The notes: generated by a model not told the origin, from the letters alone. A stretch of 9,848 bases of DNA from Microbacteriaceae bacterium (GCA_026785785.1 JAJAZI010000168.1:1-9848), one strand, 5' to 3'. Counted from the stretch's first letter, positions 1 to 7,978 are shown. Made by a program: numbers and translations.

Positions 1-1218
1 GCCCGTCTTCGCGAGCACGGTCGGCGCCTTGATGTTCATGGACTTGCGGTAGTCGTTCGCGACCTTGAATTCCTCGTTGTCGTCGACGAGGCCGTACTTC
101 GAGAGCTTGCCCAGTGCCGCCATCGAGACGTTTCGCTTGATGTCCTCGATGAGGTTGAGCCCGTAGGTCTTGCGATCCTCGGTCGCGTACGCGATCCCGT
201 GCCTGATCGCCTCGGAGACGTTCGGAACCTTGATCTCCTTACCGTTCTTGAAGACCTTGCCGGTGACCCTGCTGCCGTAGGAGCGGCCGAAGAGACTCAT
301 CGCGAACTCGGTGCGTCCGGCTCCCATGAGACCCGCAATCCCAACGATCTCGCCGGCCCGCACGTTGAGGTTGACGTTGTCGACCATCACTCGTGTCGGG
401 TCCTGGGGGTGATGCGCCGTCCAGTTCTCGACGCGCAGCACCTCCTCGCCGACGTGAGGGGTGTGGTCGGGGTACCGGTGCTCGAGGTCGCGGCCCACCA
501 TGTCCTTGATGATCCGGTCTTCGGTCACCTCCTCCTTGGCGATCGTCTCGATTGTCTTACCGTCGCGGATGACGGTCACCGAGTCGGAGACCTTCTTGAT
601 CTCGTTGAGCTTGTGGCTGATGATGATTGAGGTGATCCCCTGTCCCTTGAGGTGCAGGATGAGGTCGAGCAGGTGGTCGCTGTCCTCGTCGTTGAGGGCT
701 GCGGTCGGTTCGTCGAGGATGAGGAGCTTCACTCGCTTCGACAGTGCCTTGGCGATCTCGACGAGCTGCTGCTTGCCGACGCCGATGTTCTTGATCTTCG
801 TCGTCGGGTTCTCGCGAAGCCCGACCCTCGCGAGCAGTTTCGCCGCTTCCGCGTTGGTCTTGTTCCAGTCGATCAGCCCGAAGGCGCCGCGCTGCTCGTT
901 GTTGAGAAAAATGTTCTCCGCGATCGACAGATGCGGGCTGAGCGCGAGCTCTTGGTGGATGATCACGATGCCCTGGGCTTCGCTGTCGCGGATGTCGTGG
1001 AAGGTCATCGTCTCGGCCTCGAAGACGATGTCGCCCTCGTAGGTTCCCAGGGGGTGGACCCCGCTCAGAACCTTCATCAGGGTCGACTTTCCCGCGCCAT
1101 TCTCACCACAGATCGCGTGGACTTCGCCGCGCGCAACGTTGAGGGAGACATCAGAAAGCGCCTTGACGCCAGGGAAGGTCTTCGTGATCGAACGCATTTC
1201 CAGAATGTTCGCATTCAC
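1..1218 (-). CDS. gguA: Sugar ABC transporter ATP-binding protein, GguA/MmsA type (3' end cut by window)
   Basis: This is the ATPase of a CUT2-type monosaccharide ABC importer, a tandem two-domain protein that powers uptake from the cytoplasmic face of the membrane. 406 codons are visible; the family is usually about 510 residues, so the C-terminal fifth is missing at the window edge. Domain 1 has Walker [10 protein letters not shown] (residues 38-46), the Q-loop Gln89, signature region IGVGKQQ (145-151), Walker B LLILDE (165-170) and His202. Domain 2 starts near residue 282 and has the degenerate P-loop GLMGAGRTE (296-304), normal in this family. The start is GTG at 1218, chosen because AAGGAG lies 11 bases upstream at 1230-1235; an in-frame ATG at 1197 has no such site. 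It follows chvE by 112 bases, and a gguB-like permease is expected next. The GguA subtype rests on overall resemblance and on the ChvE-like neighbour. Confidence 0.93.
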   Translation of the reverse strand, partial: MNANILEMRSITKTFPGVKALSDVSLNVARGEVHAICGENGAGKSTLMKVLSGVHPLGTYEGDIVFEAETMTFHDIRDSEAQGIVIIHQELALSPHLSIAENIFLNNEQRGAFGLIDWNKTNAEAAKLLARVGLRENPTTKIKNIGVGKQQLVEIAKALSKRVKLLILDEPTAALNDEDSDHLLDLILHLKGQGITSIIISHKLNEIKKVSDSVTVIRDGKTIETIAKEEVTEDRIIKDMVGRDLEHRYPDHTPHVGEEVLRVENWTAHHPQDPTRVMVDNVNLNVRAGEIVGIAGLMGAGRTEFAMSLFGRSYGSRVTGKVFKNGKEIKVPNVSEAIRHGIAYATEDRKTYGLNLIEDIKRNVSMAALGKLSKYGLVDDNEEFKVANDYRKSMNIKAPTVLAKTG

Positions 1219-1229
1219 CGGCGTTCCAA

Positions 1230-1235
1230 CTCCTT
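1230..1235 (-). promoter_or_regulatory. Ribosome binding site of gguA
   Basis: Reads AAGGAG on the minus strand, 11 bases before the GTG at 1218. It is the only strong Shine-Dalgarno match here and decides in favour of the GTG start over the ATG at 1197. Confidence 0.65.
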
Positions 1236-1258
1236 CGGTGGGGTTAGTGCATTGTGGT

Positions 1259-1293
1259 CGCCGGTGGGGGTACCTGGGTACTCCCCACCGGCG
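1259..1293 (-). terminator. Strong stem-loop between chvE and gguA (possible partial terminator or mRNA stabiliser)
   Basis: CGCCGGTGGGG (1259-1269) and CCCCACCGGCG (1283-1293) form a perfect 11-bp stem around a 13-base loop, which itself contains GTACC and GGTAC and could extend the stem with a one-base bulge. No T-rich tract follows on the minus strand, so it is not a classical intrinsic terminator. Hairpins between a binding-protein gene and the other transporter genes commonly stabilise the binding-protein message and lower expression downstream; that role is inferred here. It starts 37 bases after the chvE stop codon. Confidence 0.55.
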
Positions 1294-1330
1294 TGTTGGT
1301 GCAGTTTGGTGCTATCGCAAAGCGACGTGA

Positions 1331-2458
1331 CTAGCCGTTGATCTCTGCGTCGGTCCAGTAGCCGCTGTCGATCAGCACCTCGGGGATGTTGTCCGCGACG
1401 ACGATGATCGGCTCGAGGAGGAACGAGGGAACGACCTTGACGCCGTTGTCGTAGTCTTCGGTGTTGTTGACCTCGGGATCTTCTCCTTCGAGCACGGCAA
1501 CCGTCATTTCAACGGCCTTCGCGGCGAGGTCCCGGGTGTCCTTGAAGATGGTCGCGTACTGCTCGCCCGAGACGATCGCCTTGACCGAGTCGAGCTCGGC
1601 GTCCTGGCCCGAGATGATCGGCCAGCCGTCTCCGAGCGTGTAACCGGATCCCTCGAGTGCGGAGATGATTCCGCGGCTGATGCCGTCGTAGGGCGAGAGA
1701 ACCGCGCTGACCTTGTCTCCACCGGAATACTGCGCGGTGAGGATGTCCTCCATGCGGCTCTGTGCGGTCTCGCCGTCCCAACGGAGCGTGGCAACCTGCT
1801 CGATCTTGGTCTGGCCGCTCGTGACAACGAGCGTTCCGTCATCGATCAGCGGCTGGAGCACGTCCATGGCGCCGTTGAAGAAGAAGAACGCGTTGTTGTC
1901 GTCGAGCGATCCGGCGAACAGCTCGATGTTGAACGGTCCGGCCGGAGCGCCGTCGATCGGGGTTCCGTCGAGCTCGGTCAGGCCGAGTCCGTTGGTGATC
2001 GACCAGGCCTGCTGCTGTCCGACGAGGAAGTTGTCGAACGTGGCGTAGTAGCTGACAGCCTCGGTGTCGCGCAGCAGTCGGTCGTACGCGATGACCGCGA
2101 TGTCCTGGCTGGCGGCGTCCTCGAGCACGTTGGTGAGCGTGGTTCCGTCGATCGAGGCGACGATCAGGGCGACAGCGCCCTTGGTGATCATGTTCTCGAT
2201 CTGGCTGACCTGGGTCGGGATGTCGTCTTCTGCGTACTGAAGGTCGACCTCGAAGCCGGCCTCTTCGAGCTGGGCCTTGACGGCTTCGCCGTCCTGGATC
2301 CAGCGCTCGGACGACTTCGTGGGCATCGCGACGCCGACGAGGCCGCCTTCGCCGCCACCTGCGGTTGCGCCGCCGCCGTCGTCGGCGGGTGCGCAGGCCG
2401 CGAGGCCGAGGGCGAGTGCTCCGGCGGCAATTGTCGCCAGAATCTTCCTATTCTTCAC
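1331..2458 (-). CDS. chvE: ChvE-like multiple-sugar-binding lipoprotein of an ABC importer
   Basis: This is the extracellular substrate-binding protein that delivers monosaccharides to the GguA-type importer encoded next. It has a 375-residue periplasmic-binding-protein type 1 fold. The N-terminus is a lipoprotein signal: basic MKNRK, a hydrophobic stretch, and lipobox LAAC with the lipidated Cys at residue 22, followed by a Gly-rich linker to about residue 39. The mature part follows Agrobacterium ChvE closely by recall: [10 protein letters not shown] (44-53), ASIDGTTL (101-108), YDRL (125-128), SYYATFDNF (136-144), DDNNAFFF (186-193), LSPYDG (254-259) and SGQDAE (283-288). ChvE binds L-arabinose, galactose, glucose and xylose, so the ara context makes L-arabinose a likely ligand, but sugar specificity is inferred. 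The start is GTG at 2458 with AAAGGA six bases upstream. It has its own promoter and operator about 290 bases upstream. Confidence 0.93.
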   Translation of the reverse strand: MKNRKILATIAAGALALGLAACAPADDGGGATAGGGEGGLVGVAMPTKSSERWIQDGEAVKAQLEEAGFEVDLQYAEDDIPTQVSQIENMITKGAVALIVASIDGTTLTNVLEDAASQDIAVIAYDRLLRDTEAVSYYATFDNFLVGQQQAWSITNGLGLTELDGTPIDGAPAGPFNIELFAGSLDDNNAFFFFNGAMDVLQPLIDDGTLVVTSGQTKIEQVATLRWDGETAQSRMEDILTAQYSGGDKVSAVLSPYDGISRGIISALEGSGYTLGDGWPIISGQDAELDSVKAIVSGEQYATIFKDTRDLAAKAVEMTVAVLEGEDPEVNNTEDYDNGVKVVPSFLLEPIIVVADNIPEVLIDSGYWTDAEING

Positions 2459-2747
2459 TGTGTTTCCTTTCGTGGGTGCTTGGACTTCGGGAACTGCGTG
2501 GTGCTCAACGGGTCGACCTCGTCCATGGGGTCGGCCGTCGTCTGCGACCCGTCGAGAGACCGGGTGCCTGGCGAGTCAGGGAGGTGCGTGTCGGCGACTG
2601 CGCGGCGGAGGAGGCGGGCATCACGGGCGCGGCCCACCGAGTTCCGCGGCGCGAGGACGTTCTCTGCTCGCTGGCGGGGGTGGGATCGTGCTCACTGCTT
2701 GACCTCTTCGTCATGCGATCGGTGGACACCGGTGCGGGTGTTCTGCT
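2459..2747 (-). other. Long leader between the chvE operator and chvE; no supported gene
   Basis: About 290 bases separate the operator from the chvE start, so a transcript from the proposed promoter would carry an untranslated leader of about 310 bases. I see only weak inverted repeats (CGGTG/CACCG at 2720-2731, ACCCG/CGGGT at 2547-2565), no T-rich terminator and no riboswitch I recognise. Open frames here are Ser/Arg/Pro-rich and look like by-products of high GC. The length is unusual beside the roughly 56-base leader of araB. Confidence 0.5.
2465..2470 (-). promoter_or_regulatory. Ribosome binding site of chvE
   Basis: AAAGGA on the minus strand, six bases before the GTG at 2458. It supports the GTG start, which also places a well-formed signal peptide at the N-terminus. 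Confidence 0.7.
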
Positions 2748-2767
2748 CAATGTGAACGGTCACATTG
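2748..2767. promoter_or_regulatory. LacI-type operator upstream of chvE
   Basis: Dyad with 9 of 10 positions paired; the core is AATGTGAACGGTCACATT (2749-2766), i.e. TGTGA-N4-TCACA. The same motif occurs before araB and before the upstream lacI-family gene. It lies 9 bases downstream of the proposed -10 box, over the expected transcription start, as a repressor site would. Confidence 0.8.
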
Positions 2768-2775
2768 TGGTGTAC

Positions 2776-2806
2776 ATGCTAATCCGTTTCCCTGGGGCCG
2801 TGTCAA
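2776..2806 (-). promoter_or_regulatory. Promoter of chvE-gguA
   Basis: On the minus strand TTGACA (2806-2801) is a perfect -35 box, followed after 19 bases by TAGCAT (2781-2776), 4 of 6 matches to TATAAT. The araB promoter has exactly the same two hexamers and spacing, which argues against coincidence. The -35 box overlaps the TGA stop of the preceding regulator gene (2805-2803). The 19-base spacer is longer than the usual 17, suggesting modest basal strength. Confidence 0.65.
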
Positions 2807-3831
2807 GCATTCACTTCACGGTTCGGTAACGGGATCGCCGGCGCCGTCGACGCGCGCAGGATCAGTTCTGGGGTCGCCTGCGCCGGTTCGAGCGGCTGGC
2901 GGCCGTCGAGAACCTGCAGCAGCGTCTCCATCATTCGGGCGCCGAGGTCGGCAAAGTCCTGGCGCACCGTCGTGAGCGGGGGCGAGTAGTGCACGCTCTC
3001 GGGGATGTCGTCGAAGCCGACGACGCTCGCATCTCCCGGAACTCGCAGCCCGGCATCCGCAAGCGCATGCAACAGGCCGATCGCCATCTGGTCGTTGGCC
3101 GAGAAGATGGCTGTCGCGCCCCGCACCCCGACCGCCCCGGTCCGGGTGAGCTCGGCGCCGATCGCATAGCCACTGTCGGCGAGCCAGGTGCCCACGAGCG
3201 GCGGCGCAACCGGTAGGCCGGAGGCCTCGAGCTCGGCGCGCCAGCCCCGCTCGCGCTCGGCTGCGTCCACCGACCAGTCCGGGCCCTTCACGTGCAGGAT
3301 GTTCCGGTGCCCGAGCTCGATGAGGTGGCGCACGGCGAGGCGCGCGCCGGCGAACTGGTCGATGGACACGCTCAGGAAGCCCTCCCGGCCGCTGCTCTCG
3401 GCCGTGATCAGGGGCACCCCGATCTCGAGCCCCGCGATCGCGTCGAAGGCGGCGACATCCGCGACGATGAGCACGAGCGCCTCGACGCGCTGTCCGAGAA
3501 GCACCTCGACGGCGCTCACCATGGCCTCCCTGTCAACGCTCGTCATGCTCGCGATGGTCACCTGGTATCCAGCCGCACGGGCCGCCTCGTTGAAGGCGAG
3601 CATCGTGCTCGAGGGGCCGTACAGCGGCGCTCCGGTCGCGATGAGACCGATCGCGTTCGACTTGCGCGTGACGAGGGCGCGCGCGGCCGAACTCGGCCGG
3701 TAGTTGAGCTCCCGGATCGCGGCATCCACGCGCGCCTTGGTCGCCGGGCGAACGGTGGCGTCGTTGAGCACTCGGGACACCGTCTGGTGCGAGACCCCCG
3801 CGAGCTTTGCGACGTCGGTGATGTTGGCCAC
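2803..3831 (-). CDS. LacI-family transcriptional regulator, last gene of the araBDA operon
   Basis: A 342-residue DNA-binding repressor-type protein. The N-terminal HTH is NITDVAKLAGVSHQTVSRVLN (residues 3-23), followed by the hinge motif RPSSAARALV and a PBP1-like sugar-sensing domain ending in the family-typical VVGFDDIPES and PPLTTVRQDF. It is clearly paralogous to the regulator at 7979-9016. The start is GTG at 3831, 10 bases after the araA stop; the bases between (CCGCGCCGCC) hold no Shine-Dalgarno, so translation probably depends on coupling to araA. No promoter of its own is visible, so it should be induced with the catabolic genes. The loop after the recognition helix (NDATVRP) is one residue shorter than in its paralogue or E. 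coli LacI. The recognition helix carries His-Gln where the paralogue has Tyr-Gln. Its effector is probably a sugar of this pathway, but that is inferred. Confidence 0.93.
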   Translation of the reverse strand: MANITDVAKLAGVSHQTVSRVLNDATVRPATKARVDAAIRELNYRPSSAARALVTRKSNAIGLIATGAPLYGPSSTMLAFNEAARAAGYQVTIASMTSVDREAMVSAVEVLLGQRVEALVLIVADVAAFDAIAGLEIGVPLITAESSGREGFLSVSIDQFAGARLAVRHLIELGHRNILHVKGPDWSVDAAERERGWRAELEASGLPVAPPLVGTWLADSGYAIGAELTRTGAVGVRGATAIFSANDQMAIGLLHALADAGLRVPGDASVVGFDDIPESVHYSPPLTTVRQDFADLGARMMETLLQVLDGRQPLEPAQATPELILRASTAPAIPLPNREVNA

Positions 3832-3841
3832 GGCGGCGCGG

Positions 3842-5362
3842 TTACAGCCCGCGGGCGAGGCGGTAGTAGGCCTGGTTCCAGCGCAGCTCCCGGGTGAAAT
3901 CGCGCAGGTTCGTGTTCTTGTCGATCACAACGAGCTCGTTGCGCGCGATTTCGGCGAAGTCCTCGAACACGTCGATGCCGACGGCGGTCGACATAACCGT
4001 GTGGTGGGCGGCTCCCGCCACAAGCCACGCGGCGGCGCTCGTCGCGAAGTCGGGTTCGGGCTTCCATACCGCGCGGGCGACGGGCAGCTTGGGAAGCGGA
4101 TGCGGCAGCGGCACGACCTCGACAGCGTTCGCGACGAGGCGGAATCGGTCGCGCAGGTCGGAGAGGGCCACGACGACGGCGGGCCCGGCATCCGTATCGA
4201 AGACGAGCCGCACCGGGTCCTCGCGGCCCCCGATACCGAGCGGATGCACCTCGAGACGCGGCCTCGAGGTCGTCAGCGACGGGCACACCTCGAGCATGTG
4301 GGCACCGAGGATGACCTCGTTGCCCGGCGTCATGTCGTAGGTGTAGTCCTCCATGAGCGAGGCCCCGCCGGGGAGCCCGGCTCCCATGACCTTGGCCGCG
4401 CGCACCAGCACGGCGGTCTTCCAGTCGCCCTCGGCGCCGAAGCCGTAGCCGTCGGCCATGAGCCGCTGCACGGCGAGGCCGGGCAGCTGGCGGAGTCCGC
4501 CGAGATCTTCGAAGCTCGTCGTGAAGGCGCTGAACCCGCCGGCCTCGAGGAAGGAGCGCAGGCCGAGCTCGATGCGCGCGCCATAGCGCAGCGAGTCGTG
4601 GCGCTCCCCGCCCGACCGCAGCTCGGGCACGACCTCGTACAACTCCTCGTACTCGGCGACGAGCGCGTCGATGTCTGCCTCGATCGCGGCGTCGACTGCC
4701 TCGACGAGGTCGTTCACGCCCCAGGTGTTGACCTGCACGCCGAACTGCAGCTCGGCCTCGGTCTTATCGCCCTCGGTCACGGCGACGAAGCGCATATTGT
4801 CGCCGAACCGGGCGAGCTTCAGCTCGTGGGTCGCCGCCCAGCCTGCTGCGGCGCGCGTCCAGGTGCCGATCTTCGCCGAGACTGCAGGGTTGGAGACGTG
4901 GCCGACGACCGTCTTACGAGCGACGCCGAGACGGGTCTGGATGTAGCCGAACTCGCGGTCGCCGTGCGCGGCCTGATTGAGGTTCATGAAGTCCATGTCG
5001 ATCTCGGACCACGGCAGCTCCACGTTCGCCTGCGTGTGCAGGTGCAGAAGCGGCTTCCGGAGCAGGTCGAGTCCGGTGATCCACATCTTCGCGGGGCTGA
5101 AGGTGTGCATCCAGGCGATGAGGCCGATGACGTGGTCGTTCGCGTTGGCGTCGAGGGCGAGGCGGCGGATCGAACCGGAGTCCTTGAGCACCGGCATCCA
5201 CTTCACGGTCACGGGGATGTCGCGGGCGTCGCCGAGCGCGCTGGCGATCTGCTGGGACTGCTCCGCGACCTGGCGCAAAGTCTCGTCGCCGTAGAGGTTC
5301 TGGCTGCCGGTGACGAACCAGACCTCGTAGCTGGCGAGGTCGGGAATGATCGAGCCGTTCAT
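3842..5362 (-). CDS. araA: L-arabinose isomerase
   Basis: Cytoplasmic, metal-dependent (usually Mn2+) isomerase converting L-arabinose to L-ribulose, the first step of the pathway. It has 506 residues against 500 in E. coli. The N-terminus [12 protein letters not shown] (14-25) and the motifs [11 protein letters not shown] (84-94) and HLHTQAN (107-113) are characteristic. The metal and catalytic residues are present with an offset of +5 from E. coli Glu306, Glu333 and His350: Glu311 in [13 protein letters not shown], Glu338 in SLMEDYTY, His355 in [11 protein letters not shown]. The fourth, a His, falls at His453/454 in AGAAHHTV. The start is ATG at 5362, overlapping the araD stop as ATGA, with GGAG seven bases upstream (5370-5373) inside araD. 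It appears intact and functional. The order is araB-araD-araA, unlike the E. coli araBAD order. Confidence 0.98.
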   Translation of the reverse strand: MNGSIIPDLASYEVWFVTGSQNLYGDETLRQVAEQSQQIASALGDARDIPVTVKWMPVLKDSGSIRRLALDANANDHVIGLIAWMHTFSPAKMWITGLDLLRKPLLHLHTQANVELPWSEIDMDFMNLNQAAHGDREFGYIQTRLGVARKTVVGHVSNPAVSAKIGTWTRAAAGWAATHELKLARFGDNMRFVAVTEGDKTEAELQFGVQVNTWGVNDLVEAVDAAIEADIDALVAEYEELYEVVPELRSGGERHDSLRYGARIELGLRSFLEAGGFSAFTTSFEDLGGLRQLPGLAVQRLMADGYGFGAEGDWKTAVLVRAAKVMGAGLPGGASLMEDYTYDMTPGNEVILGAHMLEVCPSLTTSRPRLEVHPLGIGGREDPVRLVFDTDAGPAVVVALSDLRDRFRLVANAVEVVPLPHPLPKLPVARAVWKPEPDFATSAAAWLVAGAAHHTVMSTAVGIDVFEDFAEIARNELVVIDKNTNLRDFTRELRWNQAYYRLARGL

Positions 5363-6087
5363 GCGTCTTCTCCGGGGTCGTTCATCGTGGTGTCGTCGAG
5401 CGCGCCGATGGGCGCCTGCCCGTAGACGTTCTGGTAGCGGTCGAAGAGGGCGTCGATCTTGTCCTGCGGGATGGGGATCGGCTCGCCGAGCTGGCGGGAG
5501 ATGTGCACCGTCCGCGCGACATCCTCGGCCATCACGGCGGCCTTGACCGCGTCGCGCGGGTCCTTGCCGATCGTGAAGACTCCGTGGTTCTGCATGAGCA
5601 CGGCGCGTGAGCGGTGACCCGCGAGGGTCCCGACGATTCCCTCCCCGATCGACTCGTCTCCGATGATCGCGAACGGCCCGATCGGGATCTCACCGCCAAA
5701 CTCGTCGGCCTGGCCCGTGATGACGCACGGCACAGGTTCGCCCCGGGCCGCCCACGCGGTGGCGTAGGTGGAGTGGGTGTGCACGACGCCGCCGACCCGC
5801 GGCATGTTGCGGTAGACGTAGGCATGGGCCGCGGTGTCGCTCGATGGGCTGCGCGCGCTGCCCTCCGACCCGGGGATGACCCTGCCATCGAGGTCGCAAA
5901 GAATCATGTTCGAGGCGTCGAGGTCGTCGTACTCGACGCCGCTCGGCTTGATCACGAACAGGTTGGAACCGGGCACACGGCCGGAGATGTTGCCGCCGGT
6001 CCAGATCACGAGCCCGTAGCGGGTGAGCTGGTCGTGCAGCGCGGCGACGTCGGCGCGAACGCGGCGGATGTCGTCGTCGAGGCTCAT
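5359..6087 (-). CDS. araD: L-ribulose-5-phosphate 4-epimerase
   Basis: Class II aldolase-fold, zinc-dependent enzyme that epimerises L-ribulose-5-phosphate to D-xylulose-5-phosphate, linking arabinose to the pentose phosphate pathway. It has 242 residues against 231 in E. coli. Visible landmarks: TGGNISGR (30-37, phosphate-binding region), PSSDTAAH (81-88) with the catalytic-type Asp84, zinc ligands His103 and His105 in [13 protein letters not shown], a third zinc His168 in MQNHGVF, and a C-terminal NVYGQ (220-224) whose Tyr222 matches the E. coli active-site Tyr229. A fuculose-phosphate aldolase would lack the epimerase pattern, and the araA/araB context settles the call. ATG at 6087 overlaps the araB stop as ATGA. 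GAGG lies seven bases upstream (6095-6098). Both overlaps suggest translational coupling and balanced production of the three enzymes. Confidence 0.97.
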   Translation of the reverse strand: MSLDDDIRRVRADVAALHDQLTRYGLVIWTGGNISGRVPGSNLFVIKPSGVEYDDLDASNMILCDLDGRVIPGSEGSARSPSSDTAAHAYVYRNMPRVGGVVHTHSTYATAWAARGEPVPCVITGQADEFGGEIPIGPFAIIGDESIGEGIVGTLAGHRSRAVLMQNHGVFTIGKDPRDAVKAAVMAEDVARTVHISRQLGEPIPIPQDKIDALFDRYQNVYGQAPIGALDDTTMNDPGEDA

Positions 6088-7844
6088 GACCCGACCTCGC
6101 TCACGGCGGGGTCGCTGTGGGCCGGTTCGTCCGCGGCGAGGGCGCCGACGGACTCCCCCACTCCCCCGAGCGCGCCCCGCCGCATGGCCTTGAGCCGGTG
6201 CATGACGTCGTTGCCGCCGCGGCCGAAGTAGTCGTGCAGCAGGGTGTACTCGGCGTAGAGCAGGTCGTAGGCATCCGCGGCATCCGGGTTCGGGGTGAAT
6301 GCGGACTTGTTGAGGCGGCCCATCGCGTCACCGGCGGCGCGCACGTCGGGGTAGGCGCCCGCGGCGACCGCGGCGTGGATCGCGGAGCCGAGGGCGGGGC
6401 CCTGGTCGCTGACGATCGTCGACACCGGCATCCGCAGCACGTCGCTGTAAACCTGCATGAGGAAGGGGTTCTTGATCAGGCCGCCCGCGGCGATGAACTC
6501 GGTCACGGGGGCGCCGCTCGCGGCGAAGGTCTCGACGATCGTGCGGGTGCCGAACGCGGTCGCCTCGAACAGCGCCCGATAGATCTCCTCGGCCCGGGTC
6601 GCGAGCGTGGCTCCGATGAGGGTCCCACTGAGCTCGTGGTCGACAAGCACCGAGCGGTTGCCGCTGTGCCAGTCGAGGGCGATGAGGCCGTGCCCGCCGA
6701 CGGGCTGGTCCTGGATAAGCGAGGTGAGGTACTCGTGCACGCTGAGTCCCCGCGCAGCGGCCTCCTCGTGGTACCGGCCAGGCACCTGATTGTTCACGTA
6801 CCAGGCGAAGATGTCGCCGACCCCGGACTGCCCGGCCTCGTAGCCGTAGAGCCCCGCGACAATGCCGCCGTCGACGACGCCGCACATCCCCGGCACCTCG
6901 GTGATCACCGTCGCGTTCATGACATGGCAGGTGGAGGTGCCCATGATCGCGAGCATCTGGCCGGGCTCGACGGCTTGGGCGGCCGGCGCGGTAACGTGCG
7001 CATCGACGTTGCCAACCGCGACGGCGATGCCGGCAGGGAGCCCGGTCCACGCTGCGGCCCGCTCGGACAGCATGCCGGCCTTCTCAGCGAGCTCGCCGAT
7101 CTCGTGGGCGATCTTGTCGTCGGCGAATCCCGCGAACTCGGGGTTGAGCGCGGCGAGGAACTCCCGGCTGGGGTATGCGCCGTCCTGCAGGATGCCCTTG
7201 TATCCGGCCGTGCAGGCGTTGCGCACGTAGCTGCCGGTGAGCTGCCAGACGATCCAGTCGGCGGCCTCCACGAAGTGGTCCATGAGGGCGTAGAGCTCGG
7301 AGTCCTCCTCGAGCAGCTGCAGGCCCTTGGCGAACTCCCACTCGCTCGAGATGAGCCCGCCGTAGCGGGGCAGCCAGCTCTCGCCGCGGGTGCGAGCGAG
7401 GTCGTTGATGCGGTCGGCTTGCGCCTGGGCCGCATGGTGCTTCCACAGCTTGACGTAGGCGTGGGGGCGTCCCTCGAGGCCGGGAACCTCGTTGAGCGGG
7501 GTTCCGTCGGCGAGCACGGGCAGTGGGGTGCTCGCGGTGAAGTCGGTGCCGATGCCGATGACGTGCGCCGGGTCGATTCCGGATGCCGCGATGGCGCGCG
7601 GCACGGCGGACTTGAGTACGTCGACGTAGTCGGCGGGCACCTGCAGCGCCCACTCGGGCGGCAGCTGCTCGCCGGTCGCGGCGAGTACGGTGTCCATCAC
7701 CGCGTGGGGGTATTCGTGCGTCGCGGTGCCGAACTCGGCGCCGTCGGAGACGCGCACGACGAGCGCGCGGCCGGACAGGGTGCCGTAGTCGACGCCGATG
7801 ACGAATCGGTCCTCCGGCGTGATCGGTGCGGCGGAAGCGGGCAC
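6084..7844 (-). CDS. araB: Ribulokinase
   Basis: FGGY-family sugar kinase that phosphorylates L-ribulose with ATP to L-ribulose-5-phosphate in the cytoplasm. It has 586 residues against 566 in E. coli. The N-terminal ATPase-fold motif is IGVDYGTLSGRALVV (16-30), followed by GIGTDFTAS (97-105) and LWKHHAA (133-139). Asp281 in VGNVDAH is the expected catalytic base. Lys216 (GYKG) and Glu336 (YGYEAGQS) sit where ribulokinases contact the sugar. The C-terminal FGGY signature is AAGGLIKNPFLMQVYSDVL (452-470). The last 30 or so residues form an Ala/Gly/Glu-rich tail without motifs, probably disordered. The start is GTG at 7844 with AAGGAG six bases upstream. It is the first gene of the operon, transcribed from a promoter about 60 bases upstream that carries a perfect operator palindrome. 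Confidence 0.97.
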   Translation of the reverse strand: MPASAAPITPEDRFVIGVDYGTLSGRALVVRVSDGAEFGTATHEYPHAVMDTVLAATGEQLPPEWALQVPADYVDVLKSAVPRAIAASGIDPAHVIGIGTDFTASTPLPVLADGTPLNEVPGLEGRPHAYVKLWKHHAAQAQADRINDLARTRGESWLPRYGGLISSEWEFAKGLQLLEEDSELYALMDHFVEAADWIVWQLTGSYVRNACTAGYKGILQDGAYPSREFLAALNPEFAGFADDKIAHEIGELAEKAGMLSERAAAWTGLPAGIAVAVGNVDAHVTAPAAQAVEPGQMLAIMGTSTCHVMNATVITEVPGMCGVVDGGIVAGLYGYEAGQSGVGDIFAWYVNNQVPGRYHEEAAARGLSVHEYLTSLIQDQPVGGHGLIALDWHSGNRSVLVDHELSGTLIGATLATRAEEIYRALFEATAFGTRTIVETFAASGAPVTEFIAAGGLIKNPFLMQVYSDVLRMPVSTIVSDQGPALGSAIHAAVAAGAYPDVRAAGDAMGRLNKSAFTPNPDAADAYDLLYAEYTLLHDYFGRGGNDVMHRLKAMRRGALGGVGESVGALAADEPAHSDPAVSEVGS

Positions 7845-7850
7845 GGGAGA

Positions 7851-7856
7851 CTCCTT
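7851..7856 (-). promoter_or_regulatory. Ribosome binding site of araB
   Basis: AAGGAG on the minus strand, six bases before the GTG at 7844; the strongest Shine-Dalgarno in the window. It fixes the GTG as the araB start. Confidence 0.8.
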
Positions 7857-7887
7857 CGTCAGGCCGGGGAAGTCGGGCGGGTCACGA

Positions 7888-7905
7888 AATGTGATCGATC
7901 ACATT
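7888..7905. promoter_or_regulatory. LacI-type operator upstream of araB
   Basis: AATGTGATCGATCACATT is a perfect 18-bp palindrome with core TGTGA-TCGA-TCACA. It begins two bases after the proposed -10 box, covering the expected transcription start, which fits repression. It is the best-conserved of three such sites in the window. Confidence 0.87.
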
Positions 7906-7907
7906 GC

Positions 7908-7938
7908 ATGCTACTCGGGCGCCGGGCCCGCCTGTCAA
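7908..7938 (-). promoter_or_regulatory. Promoter of the araBDA-lacI operon
   Basis: On the minus strand TTGACA (7938-7933) is followed after 19 bases by TAGCAT (7913-7908). Both hexamers and the spacing are identical to the chvE promoter, while the spacer sequences differ (here very GC-rich). The start would fall near 7901, inside the operator, giving a leader of about 56 bases. Confidence 0.68.
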
Positions 7939-7943
7939 GCCCG

Positions 7944-7973
7944 CGGGTGCAGTCGGGCGCACTCGGGTGCAGT
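7944..7973. repeat. Three tandem 10-bp repeats upstream of the araB promoter
   Basis: CGGGTGCAGT (7944-7953), CGGGCGCACT (7954-7963) and CGGGTGCAGT (7964-7973): the outer copies are identical and the middle one differs at two positions. The block fills most of the gap between the regulator stop codon and the -35 box. A 10-bp period puts the copies on the same face of the helix. A protein-binding role is possible but unproven. Confidence 0.6.
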
Positions 7974-7978
7974 GGTGG

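Noticed and set aside
780..800. Unusual ABC signature IGVGKQQ instead of LSGGQ in the first ATPase domain
   Set aside because: Variant signatures of this kind and a degenerate second P-loop are normal in GguA/MmsA-type sugar ATPases.
199..1341. Plus-strand open frames over the ATPase gene
   Set aside because: The minus strand encodes a complete set of ABC ATPase motifs across this stretch; the plus-strand frames have none.
2621..2695. Short frame in the chvE leader (GTG at 2695, 24 codons, preceded by AGAGG)
   Set aside because: Pro/Arg-rich with no motif and no regulatory codon run; overlapping frames in the same stretch look equally good, so it cannot be told from chance.
2505..2750. 81-codon minus-strand frame in the chvE leader
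   Set aside because: Starts with TTG inside the operator, Ser/Thr/Arg-rich composition typical of non-coding high-GC DNA, no domain.
3704..5425. 573-codon open frame on the plus strand
   Set aside because: Antisense to araA, with low-complexity composition and no motif; araA on the other strand has all its catalytic residues.
7888..7905. Possible CRP/GlxR site (TGTGA...TCACA halves)
   Set aside because: CRP and GlxR sites have six bases between the halves; all three sites here have four, which is the LacI geometry, and two lacI-family genes are adjacent.
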